Shown: in pieces, positions 10,485 to 21,794 of the stretch
Position numbering within the stretch: position 1 is the stretch's first letter
Layout of the letters: each line of letters starts with the position of its first letter
Source: Nilaparvata lugens
Lineage: Eukaryota; Arthropoda; Insecta; Hemiptera; Delphacidae
Reading direction: 5' to 3'
Length of the DNA stretch: 64,000 nucleotides
Assembly (NCBI RefSeq): GCF_014356525.2
Contig: NC_052518.1
Span: forward strand, 31,030,559 to 31,094,558
Program-made: the position numbers and the translations under genes
Notes under the pieces: generated by a model
Databases searched by the model: none
What the model saw: only the letters and a program-made list of their open reading frames with translations
Told to the model about the DNA's origin: nothing

Positions 10485-12025
10485 ATTTAAAGAGAAGTTA
10501 TAACTTCCACTAACGAACAGCAACTCACTCAACCTGGCTTTGTTCGAAACGAAGATGGCCCGTTTGCCCGTCTTCTTGTCTGCACTATTGTGTTTTATGT
10601 TATATACTATATTCATATAATATGCTCTATTATTCTTATACAGTAGTTTGACATCCATATTATTATTTATTCCCATTTCATTTCAATATCACATGAAATC
10701 TGTACTATATTCTATTTGTACAGCTATTTTGGAGACATGGTTCATTCTTCTCTCATCGAATTCTTTATTATCCATGTTGGGCCATGCATGGCAATTCAAA
10801 TTCAACCCAAGAACTTTACATGATACTACCCGGGAAAAATTTAGTTTTGGAGAGATCAAGTTTTACATGTTTTTTTCTTATACTGTAATTAGAAAACAAC
10901 CAATCATTCCTAAATTCTCGAGATAAAGTAAGTTATTGGATAATATGAATGAATAATAGTTCATGATCCAACGAAAATTTCTGCAATAAAAAAATACTTT
11001 TAGTATACTGCAAGATTTCCAAGATAAGCCAATTCTCTGTTCACTTTTTTTTTCATTTACATTTACTTTCTTTGAAGTGGTAATAGGGTACAAGTATTCA
11101 ATTGGAAGAAAGGTGAAATGCAAAAACTAATGTACAGTATGACACTGTACATTGTCATTGTCCAGGAGTGGCAACGTTGGGGGGGGGGGAGATTACGTCC
11201 TTGTCATTGTAGTGAGGGGGGGTTTCCAATAGGGTCAATATTGTTACGACTGACGATCTTCTTGTTTGGAATGTTTTCTGAATCGTGCAGAATCACAAAT
11301 ACTTTGCTTCTGAATAAAATTATGCTTATATGAATCATAACTTTTTTTGGGTTTAGGCGCCTGCTGGCGCCTGCGCGGTAGATTATATTAAATTCATAAT
11401 TAACCAGAAATGAATTCGATTGTTTATAAAATAGAAAAATAGACAGTTATCAACACTGTCCATTGTTCAGTTGTTTAAAGGCCGTTGTACAAGGTGATCT
11501 GCACTTGTTTTGGTGAATCAGGAATTAGGTACTTCTCGTAATATTTGCTACCGTATATTAGCCCAGTTCTGAATCGTGCTAATACAGTCACAAGTACTTT
11601 GCTTCTGAATAAAACTATGCTTATGAATCATTGTAGCGTTATAATATGTAGCGTTGTTGTATGATTTGAATTTTTGTGCCCTGTTAATTATTTATTTATT
11701 TATCAGATTAGCACAAACAATATAATGATCGGGAAAGAAAAAACAGGTTATTGCCCAAAACTTTTTCAATTTTCTAATTTAGTTTCAAATTGTGCAAATA
11801 TTATACATAGGTTATGTCCATTTCAATTTTCTACACCAAATCACAATCTGAGAGTATAGATTAGAATAAAACAAACAATTTTGAATTTTGATAGATTGAT
11901 AGTAAAACTTTTGTAAAAACATGAAAAAAATAAAGAATAAAACCACTTAAATTTTGAGCTCGAAAATATAACGTTCACCTTAGCTATATAACAGCTGTTT
12001 CATGTTATCATGGATAATAAAAACA
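10485..12025. other. Non-coding stretch with a direct repeat
   Basis: A segment of about 65 bp (CTGAATCGTGC, TACTTTGCTTCTGAATAAAA, TATGCTTAT) occurs at about 11277-11340 and again at about 11567-11630. Between them is the odd palindrome GGCGCCTGCTGGCGCC near 11357-11372. (TTTA)n at 11688-11702 resembles a LINE tail on the minus strand. No gene is seen. Confidence 0.5.
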
Positions 12026-12029
12026 CGTG

Positions 12030-12333
12030 ACATGGATTATTAATTCTTCAGCTAGAACAATTTTTGAGATAAATGCTAAATAAACGTCTACAGTTTCTTC
12101 AATGCTGTATCGGCAATATGAAAACGCATGCAGTTAATATGTCTTTCAATGAAGGTGTTGTTATTTACATAAAGAAATTATATTCTTCCAGTTTTATTTA
12201 ATTAAAATTTCAAAATTATTCGAGCCCTGATAGAATGACTGACTCACTGTACATAGGCCTATTTTGAATTCTTCTAGATTTCATTACGTCAAGTTTTAAG
12301 AAAGACCCTTGCGAAGCACGGGTTACCTGCTAG
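12030..12333 (+). mobile_element. Helitron-like 3' end region
   Basis: It ends CCCTTGCGAAGCACGGG (12306-12322, a GC-rich hairpin with one mismatch), seven bases, then CTAG (12330-12333) followed by T. That hairpin-CTRR-T layout is the textbook Helitron 3' terminus. The inverse copy at 53547-53574 has the same hairpin and CTAG. The region upstream also matches 56520-56810 in inverted orientation. The 5' end was not located. Confidence 0.65.
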
Positions 12334-12339
12334 TAACTA

Positions 12340-13125
12340 AATATGTTGTATCTCTTTAAATAGCTGAGATATAGGCCTTGCTCAAGCCTGATAGAGCATT
12401 TTCTTCCAAACCCCAAGTTGAAAAATATTGATAAGTACATATATCTCAACACTCTTCTACCGGTTTGTATTATAATCCAATTATCAAAAGATGGCAAAAT
12501 TTGATAAGTTTGTTTACTGGTAGGCTATTATAAAATCTGAAAATCAATAACCTATATTGAGAACTACATAACCCATACAACTTTGCAAACAGTTCAAGTT
12601 TGTTTAACTTGATCAATACTTGTAAATAATATCAATTAATTGTTAAAAAATATATTCAAATTTCTAAATAATCAATTTTAAGATATTTCCTATACTGTCA
12701 CATTGTGATTTGAAACATTTGGCAGATGGCAAAACATGATATCTCTGACATCACTAGCAAAAATCCTCAATATTTGATTTAAATAAATGTTTTATTCCCT
12801 GATATTTTATATTAAAATAGTCAATGATCAGCTGATTATATTAGTGTAAAATGAGTAAGAAAAAATATGATAGATAAGTTTTGCAGCTATGCCAAACTTT
12901 CAAATTGCTCTCCTTAGAAGTTTACAAATCATGTCTTATCAGCTTGTGTCATCTACCCACAGAACTGTTTCGAATAGGTACTCTCTCTAGATTATAGTTC
13001 TATATTAACATATGGTATGGACATTTCAATTATAATTCTAAGATATTGGAATAAGAAGAATATACATGCTAAAAGACGAACTTTAAACCCTCAAAAACCA
13101 CCCTTAGAGTTAAAATATCGCCGAA
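12340..13125. other. Non-coding stretch
   Basis: No gene is seen. It probably belongs to the body of the repeat whose end is at 13279. Confidence 0.35.
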
Positions 13126-13129
13126 AGAT

Positions 13130-13279
13130 TTCTTAGTGTGCCTCTAAAGGGCCAACTGAACATACCTACCAAATTTGAACGTTTTTGGTCCCGTAGATTT
13201 TTAGTTCTGCGAGTGAGTGAGTTAGTGAGTGAGTAAGTCAGTCAGTGAATGAGTGCCATTTCGCTTTTATATATATAGA
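13130..13279 (-). mobile_element. Helitron-like 5' end (minus strand)
   Basis: The minus strand starts A|TCTATATATATAAAAGCG at 13279. It continues with a GAGT/CACT-rich stretch (13215-13250) and CTAAAAATCTACGGGACC, then CAGTTGGCCCTTTAGAGGC. The TC start after A, and the AT-rich lead, fit Helitron 5' ends. The conserved block is one I recall as dispersed in hemipteran genomes. No helicase is visible. Confidence 0.45.
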
Positions 13280-13920
13280 TAGTGCACTCATATATTAATG
13301 AACTTGTATGTCGATTTAGAAGAATTAGTCAAATGAAGTGTTCTTTGATAACACTGTTGAAGCAATAGAATATGATCTATAGCCAGGCTACTCAAAAGCA
13401 GATCAGTCATGTTAGAACAGCCGTAGAATGAGTAGACAATGCAGTGTATAATAATAATAATAATAATGGACTTTTCTAGGAAGAGAAGACTGATGTGAGA
13501 GTGAGTGCACGTGTCAATTGTGATAGTGGTGCTACTGAAGTAATTAACTTCTTTCTCTAGAAAGAGAAGACTGATGTGTGAGAGAGCGCATCGATTGAGA
13601 GAGAGTAGAGCTATGAAGACCGATGTTTGTGAGCCAGCATGCTTTTTTACTCCGTTCCCCATTAAATTTACCTAATACTACACTTTTTGAACAGCCTTCC
13701 TAGAGATGCCACTTAACAGTTAAATTCACTTATCAGTTTATCACACTGTCAAATTTACTTACAGAATTTACTTAACAGTTAAAATTATCATGGTATTAAT
13801 TAATTAATTGTTGGCTCAGCTCTCAAAAATCTAAAGAGTGTTATAATATATAGTCAACCTGAACTTACATACAAAAAATAGAACAGAATGAATTACAACA
13901 ATACAATACATTAATAATGA
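13280..13920. other. Non-coding stretch
   Basis: Contains a short (AAT)n at 13449-13467 and two direct GAAGAGAAGACTGATGTG-like segments (about 13480 and 13562). The minus open frame of 124 codons here has no recognisable feature. Confidence 0.4.
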
Positions 13921-13926
13921 GTTACA

Positions 13927-14530
13927 TTATGTTACATCTAAAGTGTATTTATTCAACCAAATCTTTAAATTTCTTTTCAACAGGCGCATATTAACAAACT
14001 CAGCACAATTATCGGGTAAATCATGGAAAGTTCTTGGTACAATGTAGATTAAGGTGTTTCTGGCTGAATTATTCGAAGTAAATGGTACAACAACCTCTCA
14101 TTCCTTAAATCATATCGATCAACTTTCATAACTAAATATTTTTTGCAGAAGTAATTTTCTAAAATCAAAGTAAACAGAAATATACCTTTCATATTCAAAT
14201 CCTTGCATCTATTCAAAAGGTTCTCATATGAAATATCTCCCTGAGAATTGCTGACCAAACGTAAAATCTTCCTCTGTACCGAAGATATTCTCCTAAGATA
14301 AACATTGCTAGCAAATCCATATCTCATAACAGACTCTCCCAAGGCTATATACATCATCCTCTTCACTTTATTAGGTATTAAATCTTTAATATAATACATT
14401 TTGGCCAATTCCAAACATTTTTTATATGGATATCCTAACGAAAATGACTGTCAACTGTTACTCCTAAATACTTGTCATGAATTATAAATTGATAGGAACT
14501 GATAAATAATTTGTAATTCAAATATATTAA
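13927..14530 (-). pseudogene. LINE ORF2 C-terminal fragment
   Basis: The minus strand reads LNYKLFISSYQFIIH then DKYLGVTVDSHFR, stop, DIHIKN (the KYLG-I-D..L.W..HI block that follows the RT palm; the stop replaces an expected Trp). After a frameshift come MYYIKDLIPNKVKRMMYIAL and a stretch ending SSVQRKILRLVSNSQ. After another shift come IYIVPRTFHDLPDNCAEF and a basic tail ending at a stop at 13927-13929. It is a dead 3' end of a CR1/jockey-type element. It lacks the palm and upstream domains. Confidence 0.75.
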
Positions 14531-14534
14531 CTCT

Positions 14535-15030
14535 TGAAATATTAATGAATAAATAAATAATTCCAATATAAGAATAATTTTGGCAAGAGCTAAGTCCCAT
14601 GACAATTAATCCAAATGAATTATTCCATTCGAAATTATAAACATCTTCTTATTATTTAATAATAATTTATCTCACTCATTGAACATAAGTTGGCTGGAAT
14701 AGATTCTGTTAAATCAATATTCTTATTTATTTCAATGAATCCACCAGTGCATTTAAACTCACAAAGAGAGTTACAGCTATATAAATTATTCTCCATTTGT
14801 CATTGAATTTTGCTGGTAAGAGCATGGTTGTAATTCAAAGCAAACACCATTGTTATTTTATGGCTCCCAAAAAAACGTACTTTTGTATTTGAAGAGATAT
14901 CGAAGAAGTGCATAGGACCTTTTTTGTCTTGCCAAAATCAATAATCAAATTTTGACCAAGGAATAAGGAGTACCACTTTCAGTTTTTGTCTTTTTTTTCA
15001 ATCCAACTTGAAGAAATTGAGTCATTTAGT
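14535..15030. repeat. Dispersed repeat shared with 56080-56570
   Basis: Weak but extended similarity to 56080-56570, including TTCACAAAGAG, GAAGAGATATCGAAGAAGTG and GCATAGGACCTT followed by CTTGCCAAAAT. No coding content. Confidence 0.45.
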
Positions 15031-15040
15031 CTATCAGCGA

Positions 15041-15560
15041 CTAATAGGCACTGAAAGAATTTTTGGATCTATTCATATAAAGTATTAAATTTTTCATGTA
15101 GAGTTGTCTCACTGTCAGAACCGGGAATTCTTCATAAAGTAAGTGACTGGGATATCGTCTCGACCTTTGGAAAGCAGCTTTTAGTATGTGCCTCTGAATC
15201 ACATCTATTTTATTGAAATGAGTGTCTAAGGCACCCCTCAAACCCTTTTACCATACTGAAATATGGATTGGGCATAAGCTTAATAGACCATCATCAATAA
15301 CTTTAAATCTCCAACACTGCTCAATATGTAGAATTTATGAACAATATATTTCATTTTTTTACACATATTATCAATATGTGCATTCCACTTCAGATTTTGA
15401 TCTATTAAAACACCTAGATATTTAACTTCTCTCACGTTTGTCAGTGATTGGCATATAGAGTCCCTAACAACAAAATCTGAGTTTGACGAACTACTCCTTT
15501 CAGCACAGTCAAACGAATGAATTTTAATTCCAACATTTAACATTTCCGCAGAAATGGAAC
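15041..15560 (-). pseudogene. LINE ORF2 fragment, RT thumb region
   Basis: The minus strand reads VREVKYLGVLIDQNLKWNAH, then KLLMMVY, stop, AYAQSIFQYGK. After a frameshift come NKIDVIQRHILKAAFQRSRR, YPSHLLYEEFPVLTVRQLYM and KNLILYM. This is the region after the RT catalytic motif. The same order and similar residues occur at 61826-62443 (plus), so the two are copies of related LINEs. Stops and frameshifts show it is dead. Confidence 0.75.
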
Positions 15561-15708
15561 TTATTGTTGGCTAGAAAGTAATATATACGCTTTATCTTGT
15601 ATTTAAAGTGAGCGTGTGCATATCAAGCCATATTTTGTGACCTGTGTTTTTTTCATGGCTGTAAAGAGCTAAAGTGAATTGTTTATTCTTTATGTCCAAT
15701 TTGTGTTC

Positions 15709-15871
15709 CTCTATCCTGGCTGGTGACAATGACTGTGATGTTGATGGCTGGAAGTGCTGGGGAGATGACGGAAATGTTGAATTAATTGATAGATGCCAGC
15801 GAAAGGATGGGCCTTCAATTGAATGCGAGCAAAACGAGAGTGATGTCAAATTTCAACAAGGAGGAGGGTAA
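15709..15871 (+). pseudogene. RTE-type LINE, RT palm/thumb fragment
   Basis: The plus-strand frame reads TVMLMAGSAGEMTEMLN, stop, LIDASERMGLQLNASKTRVM and SNFN, which matches the block after the FADD motif of RTE elements annotated as craniofacial-development-protein-2-like. The FADD itself is degraded to a GDND-like reading at about 15722. It abuts an opposite-strand RTE endonuclease fragment, so an inversion or two insertions must be assumed. Confidence 0.7.
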
Positions 15872-15879
15872 TATTAACT

Positions 15880-17215
15880 AATTTTTCATTATCCGGTTTT
15901 CTTATTATTATTGTAAATATCTAGTAGGGTGATGGGCCGATAATCTTTTATATCTGATCTGGATCCTTTCTAAAATAAAACAATTACTTTACTCCCTTTT
16001 CCACTCAGCTTGTATTATTTTTTTCTTAAAATCTCAATGAATAGTTATTTCAAGGGTTTCAGTAACAATTCCAGTCCAGATTTAATCGCCTCATTTGTGA
16101 TGCCCTCATCACCGGGATCCTCACTACTCTGCCTCTACCTCTACCTCTACCTCACCAGCTCTTCGACGGTATTGTTGATATTGAAGTTTCTCCTATCCAA
16201 TAATTCCTTCTGATAGATTCTCCAAGAATACTTGTTCATTCAACGCATTTACTATTATGCTATCCTGCTTGCAGACGAGAAATATTCTTTTTGGAAGTAT
16301 CATTTCTCCCTGCAGAAATCTGTGATCAGAATCGAACTTTAAATCCTTTATTATTTTCAAACCTTGAATTTTCTCATCATATTATTGAGTTTCTTCACAA
16401 TTATAAAATCTATTCCATGAAGATTTCTAAATGGATATTGCCAAGACTGTTCATCTTTTAATTTACCTTAAAAGAATGTGTTCATCAATTTGAGATTGTT
16501 GCCCAATGTGAAGTCTAGAAGTTTCTCTCCTTTTTCACTCTTGATTCTAACTCCACATCCTCCAAAGACGATTTCTTCTCCTAGAGTTTAAATTATATTA
16601 TTTGCTTTAAAGTCTACTAATAATTATCTCTCCCTAGTTCCTTTGGATTTTATGATTTTTTTCCAAAGATTCAAACAATTTATCGACTTCCTCATTTGAG
16701 CTATCTGCTGTGGGTGCATGAACTTGTATTAACAATAATTTTATATTTCATTTGTACACTCTAAGCAGTGCCAATCTGTCTAATATACTTTGAAATCCCA
16801 TTACGCTACTCTTCAAATTCTTCTCAACCATGAATCATGTCCTCTTGTAGCCGCAGAATGGCAGAGCAGATGACCACTTTTCCGTTCCTCTATGCTATTA
16901 TGAATACTTCGAACTTCCGCCAATCCTATTATTTGTCATTCATGCTCATCCAGGGCATCTTCGAATTCTATCATCTGTCTTCTCCCAAAATTGATCTTAC
17001 GCGTTTCTATTCTGAAGTAGTTTCCGATCCTGTGCTTTCCTTGTAGTTGCTAAGATTGCTGAATTGAACTCTCCTGACTTCCTTCCGATTTCTCCAACAA
17101 CTTTTTGTCTTGATCTATAGATCTTTGTCTGTTCACCTGACTTCATTCTTAATTCTTATCACTGTGTTTAATAAGGAATGATCTATTCTACTGTTGTTAT
17201 TTATTTTTCTCCTTT
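15880..17215 (-). pseudogene. RTE-type LINE, endonuclease to RT start
   Basis: The minus strand carries, across several shifts, IGLAEVRS (about 16935), KSGHLLCHSAATRGHDSW, then SILDRLALLRVYK, LLLIQVHAPTADSSNEEVDK (about 16670-16730), GEEIVFGGCGVRIKSEKGEK, LLDFTLGNNLKLMNTFF and HGIDFIIV. Near 15915-15960 it reads KGSRSDIKDYRPITLL, the start of the RT. This is the APE endonuclease and linker of an RTE-clade element. More than ten stops or shifts make it dead. It continues from the ORF1-like frame at 17217-17543. Confidence 0.75.
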
Positions 17216-17216
17216 T

Positions 17217-17543
17217 TCATAGCTTTTTTGTCATTGGATTTTTCCGACTTTCTCTCAGCCTCCCAGAGTCTTCCTCCTCACTTCTTGCTCGTTTTGTACA
17301 AGTGTAATCAGGTTTGATCAAATCCTCGAGAGTGTACATTTGACCATTCACACATAGTTTGTCTTTTGTAAATATTACTTGTATGCCTTCTTCTTTCAGC
17401 TGCATCATATGTGGGAATAAAGGTTTCCTTTCTTCACGCGTCTCTCTACTGATAGTTATTTGTATATCTAGAGTGAAATGTACCGCTTTTTCTCCCTGAG
17501 AGGAAAAGTTTGAAGAACAATTTTCCTGTGGGAGAAAAAGCAT
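17217..17543 (-). pseudogene. LINE upstream frame (ORF1 or N-terminus of RTE element)
   Basis: A 108-codon frame reads SRETREERKPLFPHMMQLKE then EGIQVIFTKDKLCVNGQMYT and LEDLIKP, followed by a basic and acidic tail. The pattern (polar helix, then K-L-x-V-N-G-x-x-Y-T-L-E-x-L) is the one I know from the segment just upstream of the endonuclease in insect LINEs, and it lies in the right place and strand here. Function in nucleic-acid binding is inference. Confidence 0.55.
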
Positions 17544-17549
17544 TTTTCA

Positions 17550-18400
17550 CTAATGATGTACACAACATTTTTCCTCCACCTACATTTTTTTATAGAAACT
17601 GCAAATCGAATAAATTTGATAACTCACGTTATTAATGACAATGTTTTCTTTTACTACATAACCTAAAATCTAAAACCTAAAAACCGGTCTTCTGGATGGC
17701 ACTGCCGATTGCGCTATCTATCGGCAAAAGTTGTAACAATATTATCAGCTGGCCGACTATCAACAATGGCTGACTCCAGTTCGCGCGTTTTGGATTTAAA
17801 TCGTAGATGAAAAATATTCTATGGCTGGTATTTTGAATAGAATAACATATTTTAAAATATGTATTAATTTTTATCGTCTACTAATATTAAGTATGTAATA
17901 TCAAACATATATTTCATGTGTTGATCGAATTTGTGGTTGAGGTATTGAATTCATTTGACTCAATTACAGACAACTCTATTATGTTTCCTCATCTGAGCTT
18001 AGACCTAACCTATTTTAAATGTAAGTTTTCAAAATAGAGATGCTTTCCATGCTATTTAAATGGAGTTATTTCTACGCCCTAGGGAGTTTCTTTGTTTTTC
18101 GTCCCGAGAGCGAAAAAGTGACACTTTAGTATTATGTTCCAGGGAGTAAAGTAAGCACTTTGGACGGTAGGTGGAGGAAAAATCTTTTTTACTTGTTCAT
18201 TCTTGAAGTGCTCTTCTTTATGCAGTGTCCTGCAGTTTGATTTCCACTGACCCAATTTCGCACAATGTATTTATTTCCTTTCACACATGGAAATCACTTC
18301 AATCTCTGCTAAGAAAACAACACGAACGTTAAGAAAATAATTAAAGTTCGAAATTAACATTCAATTCAATGTAAGGTGATAGTTTTCAAAATTATTAATG
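17550..18400. other. Low-repeat block flanked by a 16-bp inverted repeat
   Basis: TTTTTCCTCCACCTAC (about 17566-17583) is repeated inverted as GTAGGTGGAGGAAAAA (about 18168-18183). The block between holds TAACCTAAAATCTAAAACC, a GC-richer patch (17690-17800) and ACCTAACCTATTTTAAATGT|AAG. It could be a promoter region or a small element. I see no coding exon. Confidence 0.35.
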
Positions 18401-18411
18401 CTAGTAGTCCT

Positions 18412-18740
18412 AAATAATAATAATAATAATATCGAGTGACCTGGCTGGCTCAGGTCTGGTGTCAGAATTCTCAGGTCGCAACTGATCAATTTCAGGGCCT
18501 CTGACATGACCTAACGACTGCTTTTTAGGCAGCCGGGACCGACGATTTAACGTGTCCATCCGAAACACGGGAGTGGCCCGAGTAGTCCTTGTAGTCCTAT
18601 TAGGTAGGTAAAACAGATAACAGGGTGTTGTCAAACAATCAAGTGATCCCTCTTTTTTCATCGACTTCTCTGCTGTTGATATTATTCTCTTGTTTTTATC
18701 CGTTAAGTTGCAATTCCCTGTCGTTATTCGCAAGGTAGAT
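18412..18740 (-). pseudogene. LINE 3' end with (ATT)n tail
   Basis: The minus strand begins LRITTGNCNLTDKNKR, which resembles the ITGHC..L block of LINE RNase H domains. It then passes into a 3' UTR (GGCAGCCGGGACC complement, GAGGCCCTGAAATTGATCAG, CAGCCAGGTCACTCGATATT) and ends in (ATT)n at 18415-18431. This 3' UTR is one I recall as common among insect LINEs. The family is not certain. Confidence 0.6.
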
Positions 18741-18849
18741 TTCTTTCTCAGACGTTTGTCACATTCAAGGTTTAATCAGCACTCAGCAGAACGTGGACTA
18801 TCCTTTTATCCAATTCAGAACTTCTAACCTCAGAAATCGACTTCACTAA

Positions 18850-19075
18850 CTTGAAATCCCTATGGCCATCACTCAATAGAATTTCAGAGGAACAGTCATA
18901 TACTACTTTACACATCAGGACTTATCGATTCAAAACCACATATCCCTCAGGCCTCAACCACATGCCAAGATTGTTGAACGGACTTGGCTGTGGGGTGGAC
19001 GTGTTTTCTGATGACCCATTAAGTTTCAAGCGTACGATAACAATGCTCCTGAGAGAGATCAGAATAACATAATTT
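18850..19075 (+). pseudogene. Probable LINE ORF2 extreme C-terminus
   Basis: A 73-codon frame with HIRTYRFKTTYPSGLNHMPR, then LLNGLG and SDDPLSFKRTITMLLREI. The arrangement (R-Y-R...P...N..P..WN-like...S...FK..L...L) matches the end of many LINE RTs. It could also be chance. It lies head-to-head with the 18.4-kb fragment. Confidence 0.4.
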
Positions 19076-19079
19076 TCGC

Positions 19080-19940
19080 AACCATTCCTATTATTATAAA
19101 AATATCATATCTTTGACTTTATTTTCGTTTAATTTGCACATTCAAATTCATTGTATTCTTACATACCCCTTATTCTCAAAGTTCTTTGCTGGCACTTATC
19201 ACTCTCATCTTATCATTCTTTATTCAAATAAGACTGCATGCTCTCTTATCATCTTTATTGATACTACCTCTCCTTCATCAATTCATATATTCTTTCTCAC
19301 CATCATTTCACTATCAACTTTATTGAGAAATGTTTTCAAAATAGCATTCTAAGTATTTTTTTTTTATTTTCAAACATTAGTTTTAGTATTTTTTTTGTAA
19401 CATCAAATTATCACTTTTACTTTCTATATAACGGAAATCACAGATTTTTTCCAGGGTCTATAATCACTTATTACTTCAAAAAGGTTGCCAAACATGGATG
19501 TAACAAGCTAGTATTCCAATCAAACAATAATTAATTCAATAATACTATCAATCACAAGGTAAGTGTGATACATTTTTGTGATTGAATCACCATTTCACCA
19601 AGTGCTGCAATTAAGCTAAACTCCTCGCAAGCGGTCCCAAATAGAGAATAAATAATCTTCTACTGTTCATCAATAATTGCTAGTTTAAATTTCAGTTATA
19701 CTTCACCTGAGTTCAAGAAGCAAAGTGTTAAAGGTCGTCTGCCTGAATCTGCCGCCTAGCAGCAGTCTCGAAGGAGTAATAAGTTGGATGGTTGGCTATT
19801 GTGATATGAAGGGGTCTCTTGTGCTGCATTATTGACAGTGCTTTGTGTTGGTACTTTGTAGCCCCTGAAATCGTTTCAGGCATCGAGTAGCCTATCATCA
19901 TGGCACGAACGAGTGGCTACCAATCATAATGGCACTGAGA
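19080..19940. other. Non-coding stretch
   Basis: T-rich and C/T-biased sequence at 19100-19400, then anonymous sequence. No gene is seen. Confidence 0.35.
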
Positions 19941-19946
19941 AATGGC

Positions 19947-20160
19947 CTAAATTACAAGAGTAAACTCCACCAAATCAAGAACTTTTGTGCCAGGGGTACT
20001 AGGGGTTTTATCAACTCCTCCAAGTGTCCTATTCAAATCGAGTGATTGATAATGATCATTTGTAAGGTTATTATAGACAAGTTTTGTAGGTGTAGGCGAA
20101 TGCTGCCTTCTAGTACCAGACACCACCACTCTCCTATTAATCAACTCGGTCCTTCAAAAG
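19947..20160 (-). pseudogene. Unidentified coding-like fragment
   Basis: The minus frame reads LINRRVVVSGTRRQHSPTPT, KLVYNNLTNDHYQSLDLNRT and LGGVDKTPSTPGTKVLDLVE, then stops after five more residues. An in-frame TGA lies just upstream. SPTPT and TPSTPG look like proline-directed phosphorylation sites, and the residue mix looks like protein. I do not recognise the family and see no clear splice sites. It may be a decayed exon or part of a mobile element. Confidence 0.3.
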
Positions 20161-20164
20161 GGCT

Positions 20165-21445
20165 TCACAGCGTTACAGAACCTATTCACACACTATATTC
20201 AATGTCATCATTATAAAAGCAAGCTCGTACTGTATATCGAATAGTGTTAAGTATTGTTTATCAATGTCCCAATACTGCGGTTTAACCTTAGGTTAACATT
20301 TCAGGATTGTAGTAGTGGATGAATAGCAATGAATTGCTAATGTATGCTGGATTATTACTGGGCTATTGAAGTATCAAGTATGGATTGTTACTGTTTGAAT
20401 TATGTTGGTTTGTTACTGGGCTATTGAAGTATCGAAGAATTGCTGTATAAGTACTAGAATATTGAAAAAATAACTTTATTGTAGATCATGATGAGTTATA
20501 TTTGCTTTAATTGAACCTCAATTGAATTCAATACCTCAATTTATTCTTGATTCCCTTTAAAAAAAACAAACTATTCTTTCAGTTTACATGAAAACTTTGT
20601 AAGGGCGAAAAGAGATAAAAATATGTCTCATTATGACCAGGTGAGAACTTCTCATAACAGAATATTATGACTTACAGTACATGAATAACAAGTAATAACA
20701 ACAAATTAGAATACATTTTATTACAATTATGTAGAATATTATTTTGTAAATCAATATCCTGACATAAATTAATTACTTTTATTAATTTCACACATTCAAA
20801 TTTTACATTTTCTTCATCTATACATTGAGCTATTCTCGTAAAAAACTAAATTGTTGATTTATTTAATCAACGATGTTGCTTTTTAAATTAATCACATGAT
20901 TACTTTCATATGATGATAAAATTATACGTCAAAATGGAATTACCATTGTTAAAATCTCATATCCTACAATATTATTAGCAAAAAATGATAATAAGAAATA
21001 TGGTAATATGTAATGTTGTTGAGATAAAATAATGAGCATTTTTTGAACACTGTAAAAGGTCATTAATACAGGAATTAGGAATTTTCTAACCTTGACAGCT
21101 GATTCCGGCCGTCTTGAAGCTAAAGTGTGAAGCTCTCACACTTTTATTGTTTCTCATTTATTCCGTATGTCTTGCAGATTATCATAAAAATTTATAGCGT
21201 CCGACAACAAGTACGGATGATAAACACAAGGTACAATATGAAATTATTTGATCAAGATAATAAGTTTCTTTGCAAGCAATGTTCCCCACCCATTAACGGT
21301 CGCAATAATCGTCCTACCTATGCGACTAATCGCAATATGGTGAACCAAATTTGAGAAAAATGGTTTGGTGTTCATTCGATCTGGTTTAATTCCATCTGTA
21401 AACTGGTTGGCCGCTATGGCTTCGTATAAAATGAGAGCTGCTATC
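20165..21445. other. Non-coding stretch with short duplication
   Basis: TTACTGGGCTATTGAAGTAT occurs twice (about 20356 and 20414). There are long AT-rich tracts at 20660-21060. No gene is seen. Confidence 0.4.
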
Positions 21446-21452
21446 CGGAGAT

Positions 21453-21524
21453 TGTCAGTTTGGTGTAAGGGTAAGCATTCCTGACTGGCAATTGGGAGGT
21501 ACCGGGTTCGATTCCCGGGCTGGA
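21453..21524 (+). repeat. tRNA-like unit (SINE head or tRNA pseudogene)
   Basis: A-box-like TTGGTGTAAGGGTAAGC is followed at normal spacing by a perfect B box inside CCGGGTTCGATTCCCGG (about 21502-21518), which forms a good T arm. The order resembles tRNA-Gly, but the acceptor stem and anticodon arm are not convincing. A pol III-type internal promoter is likely. A functional tRNA is not. Confidence 0.6.
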
Positions 21525-21680
21525 AAATGATTTTTGGATAGTAGTTCTCATCGAATTTCCATCTAGCTGTTAACCCTGTTGTCAATGTCTGCAGTAGCAG
21601 AAGTCTTCGGGGTGATTTACAGCATTTATTAAGGATTTTCGTTAAATAATAATTAATAATTCTGATAAGAACATTGTCGC

Positions 21681-21790
21681 TGTGCAGGAGTATGTGCACG
21701 TGTATGTGCAGGAGTATGTACACGTGTATGTGCATGAGTATGTGCAGGAGTATCTGCAGGTGTATGTGCAGGAGTATGTGCAGGAGGATC
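21681..21790. repeat. 12-bp minisatellite
   Basis: About nine tandem units of GTATGTGCAGGA with substitutions (GTGCACGT, GTACACGT variants). It produces a spurious HIHVYILL frame on the minus strand. Confidence 0.85.
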
Positions 21791-21794
21791 AGCG

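Noticed and set aside
10203..10490. Serine-rich plus-strand frame
   Set aside because: It is the antisense of the Glu/Asp tract of the prothymosin-like exon. The minus strand explains the codons and has start and splice signals.
21453..21524. Functional tRNA gene
   Set aside because: The A and B boxes are good, but acceptor and anticodon stems do not form convincingly.
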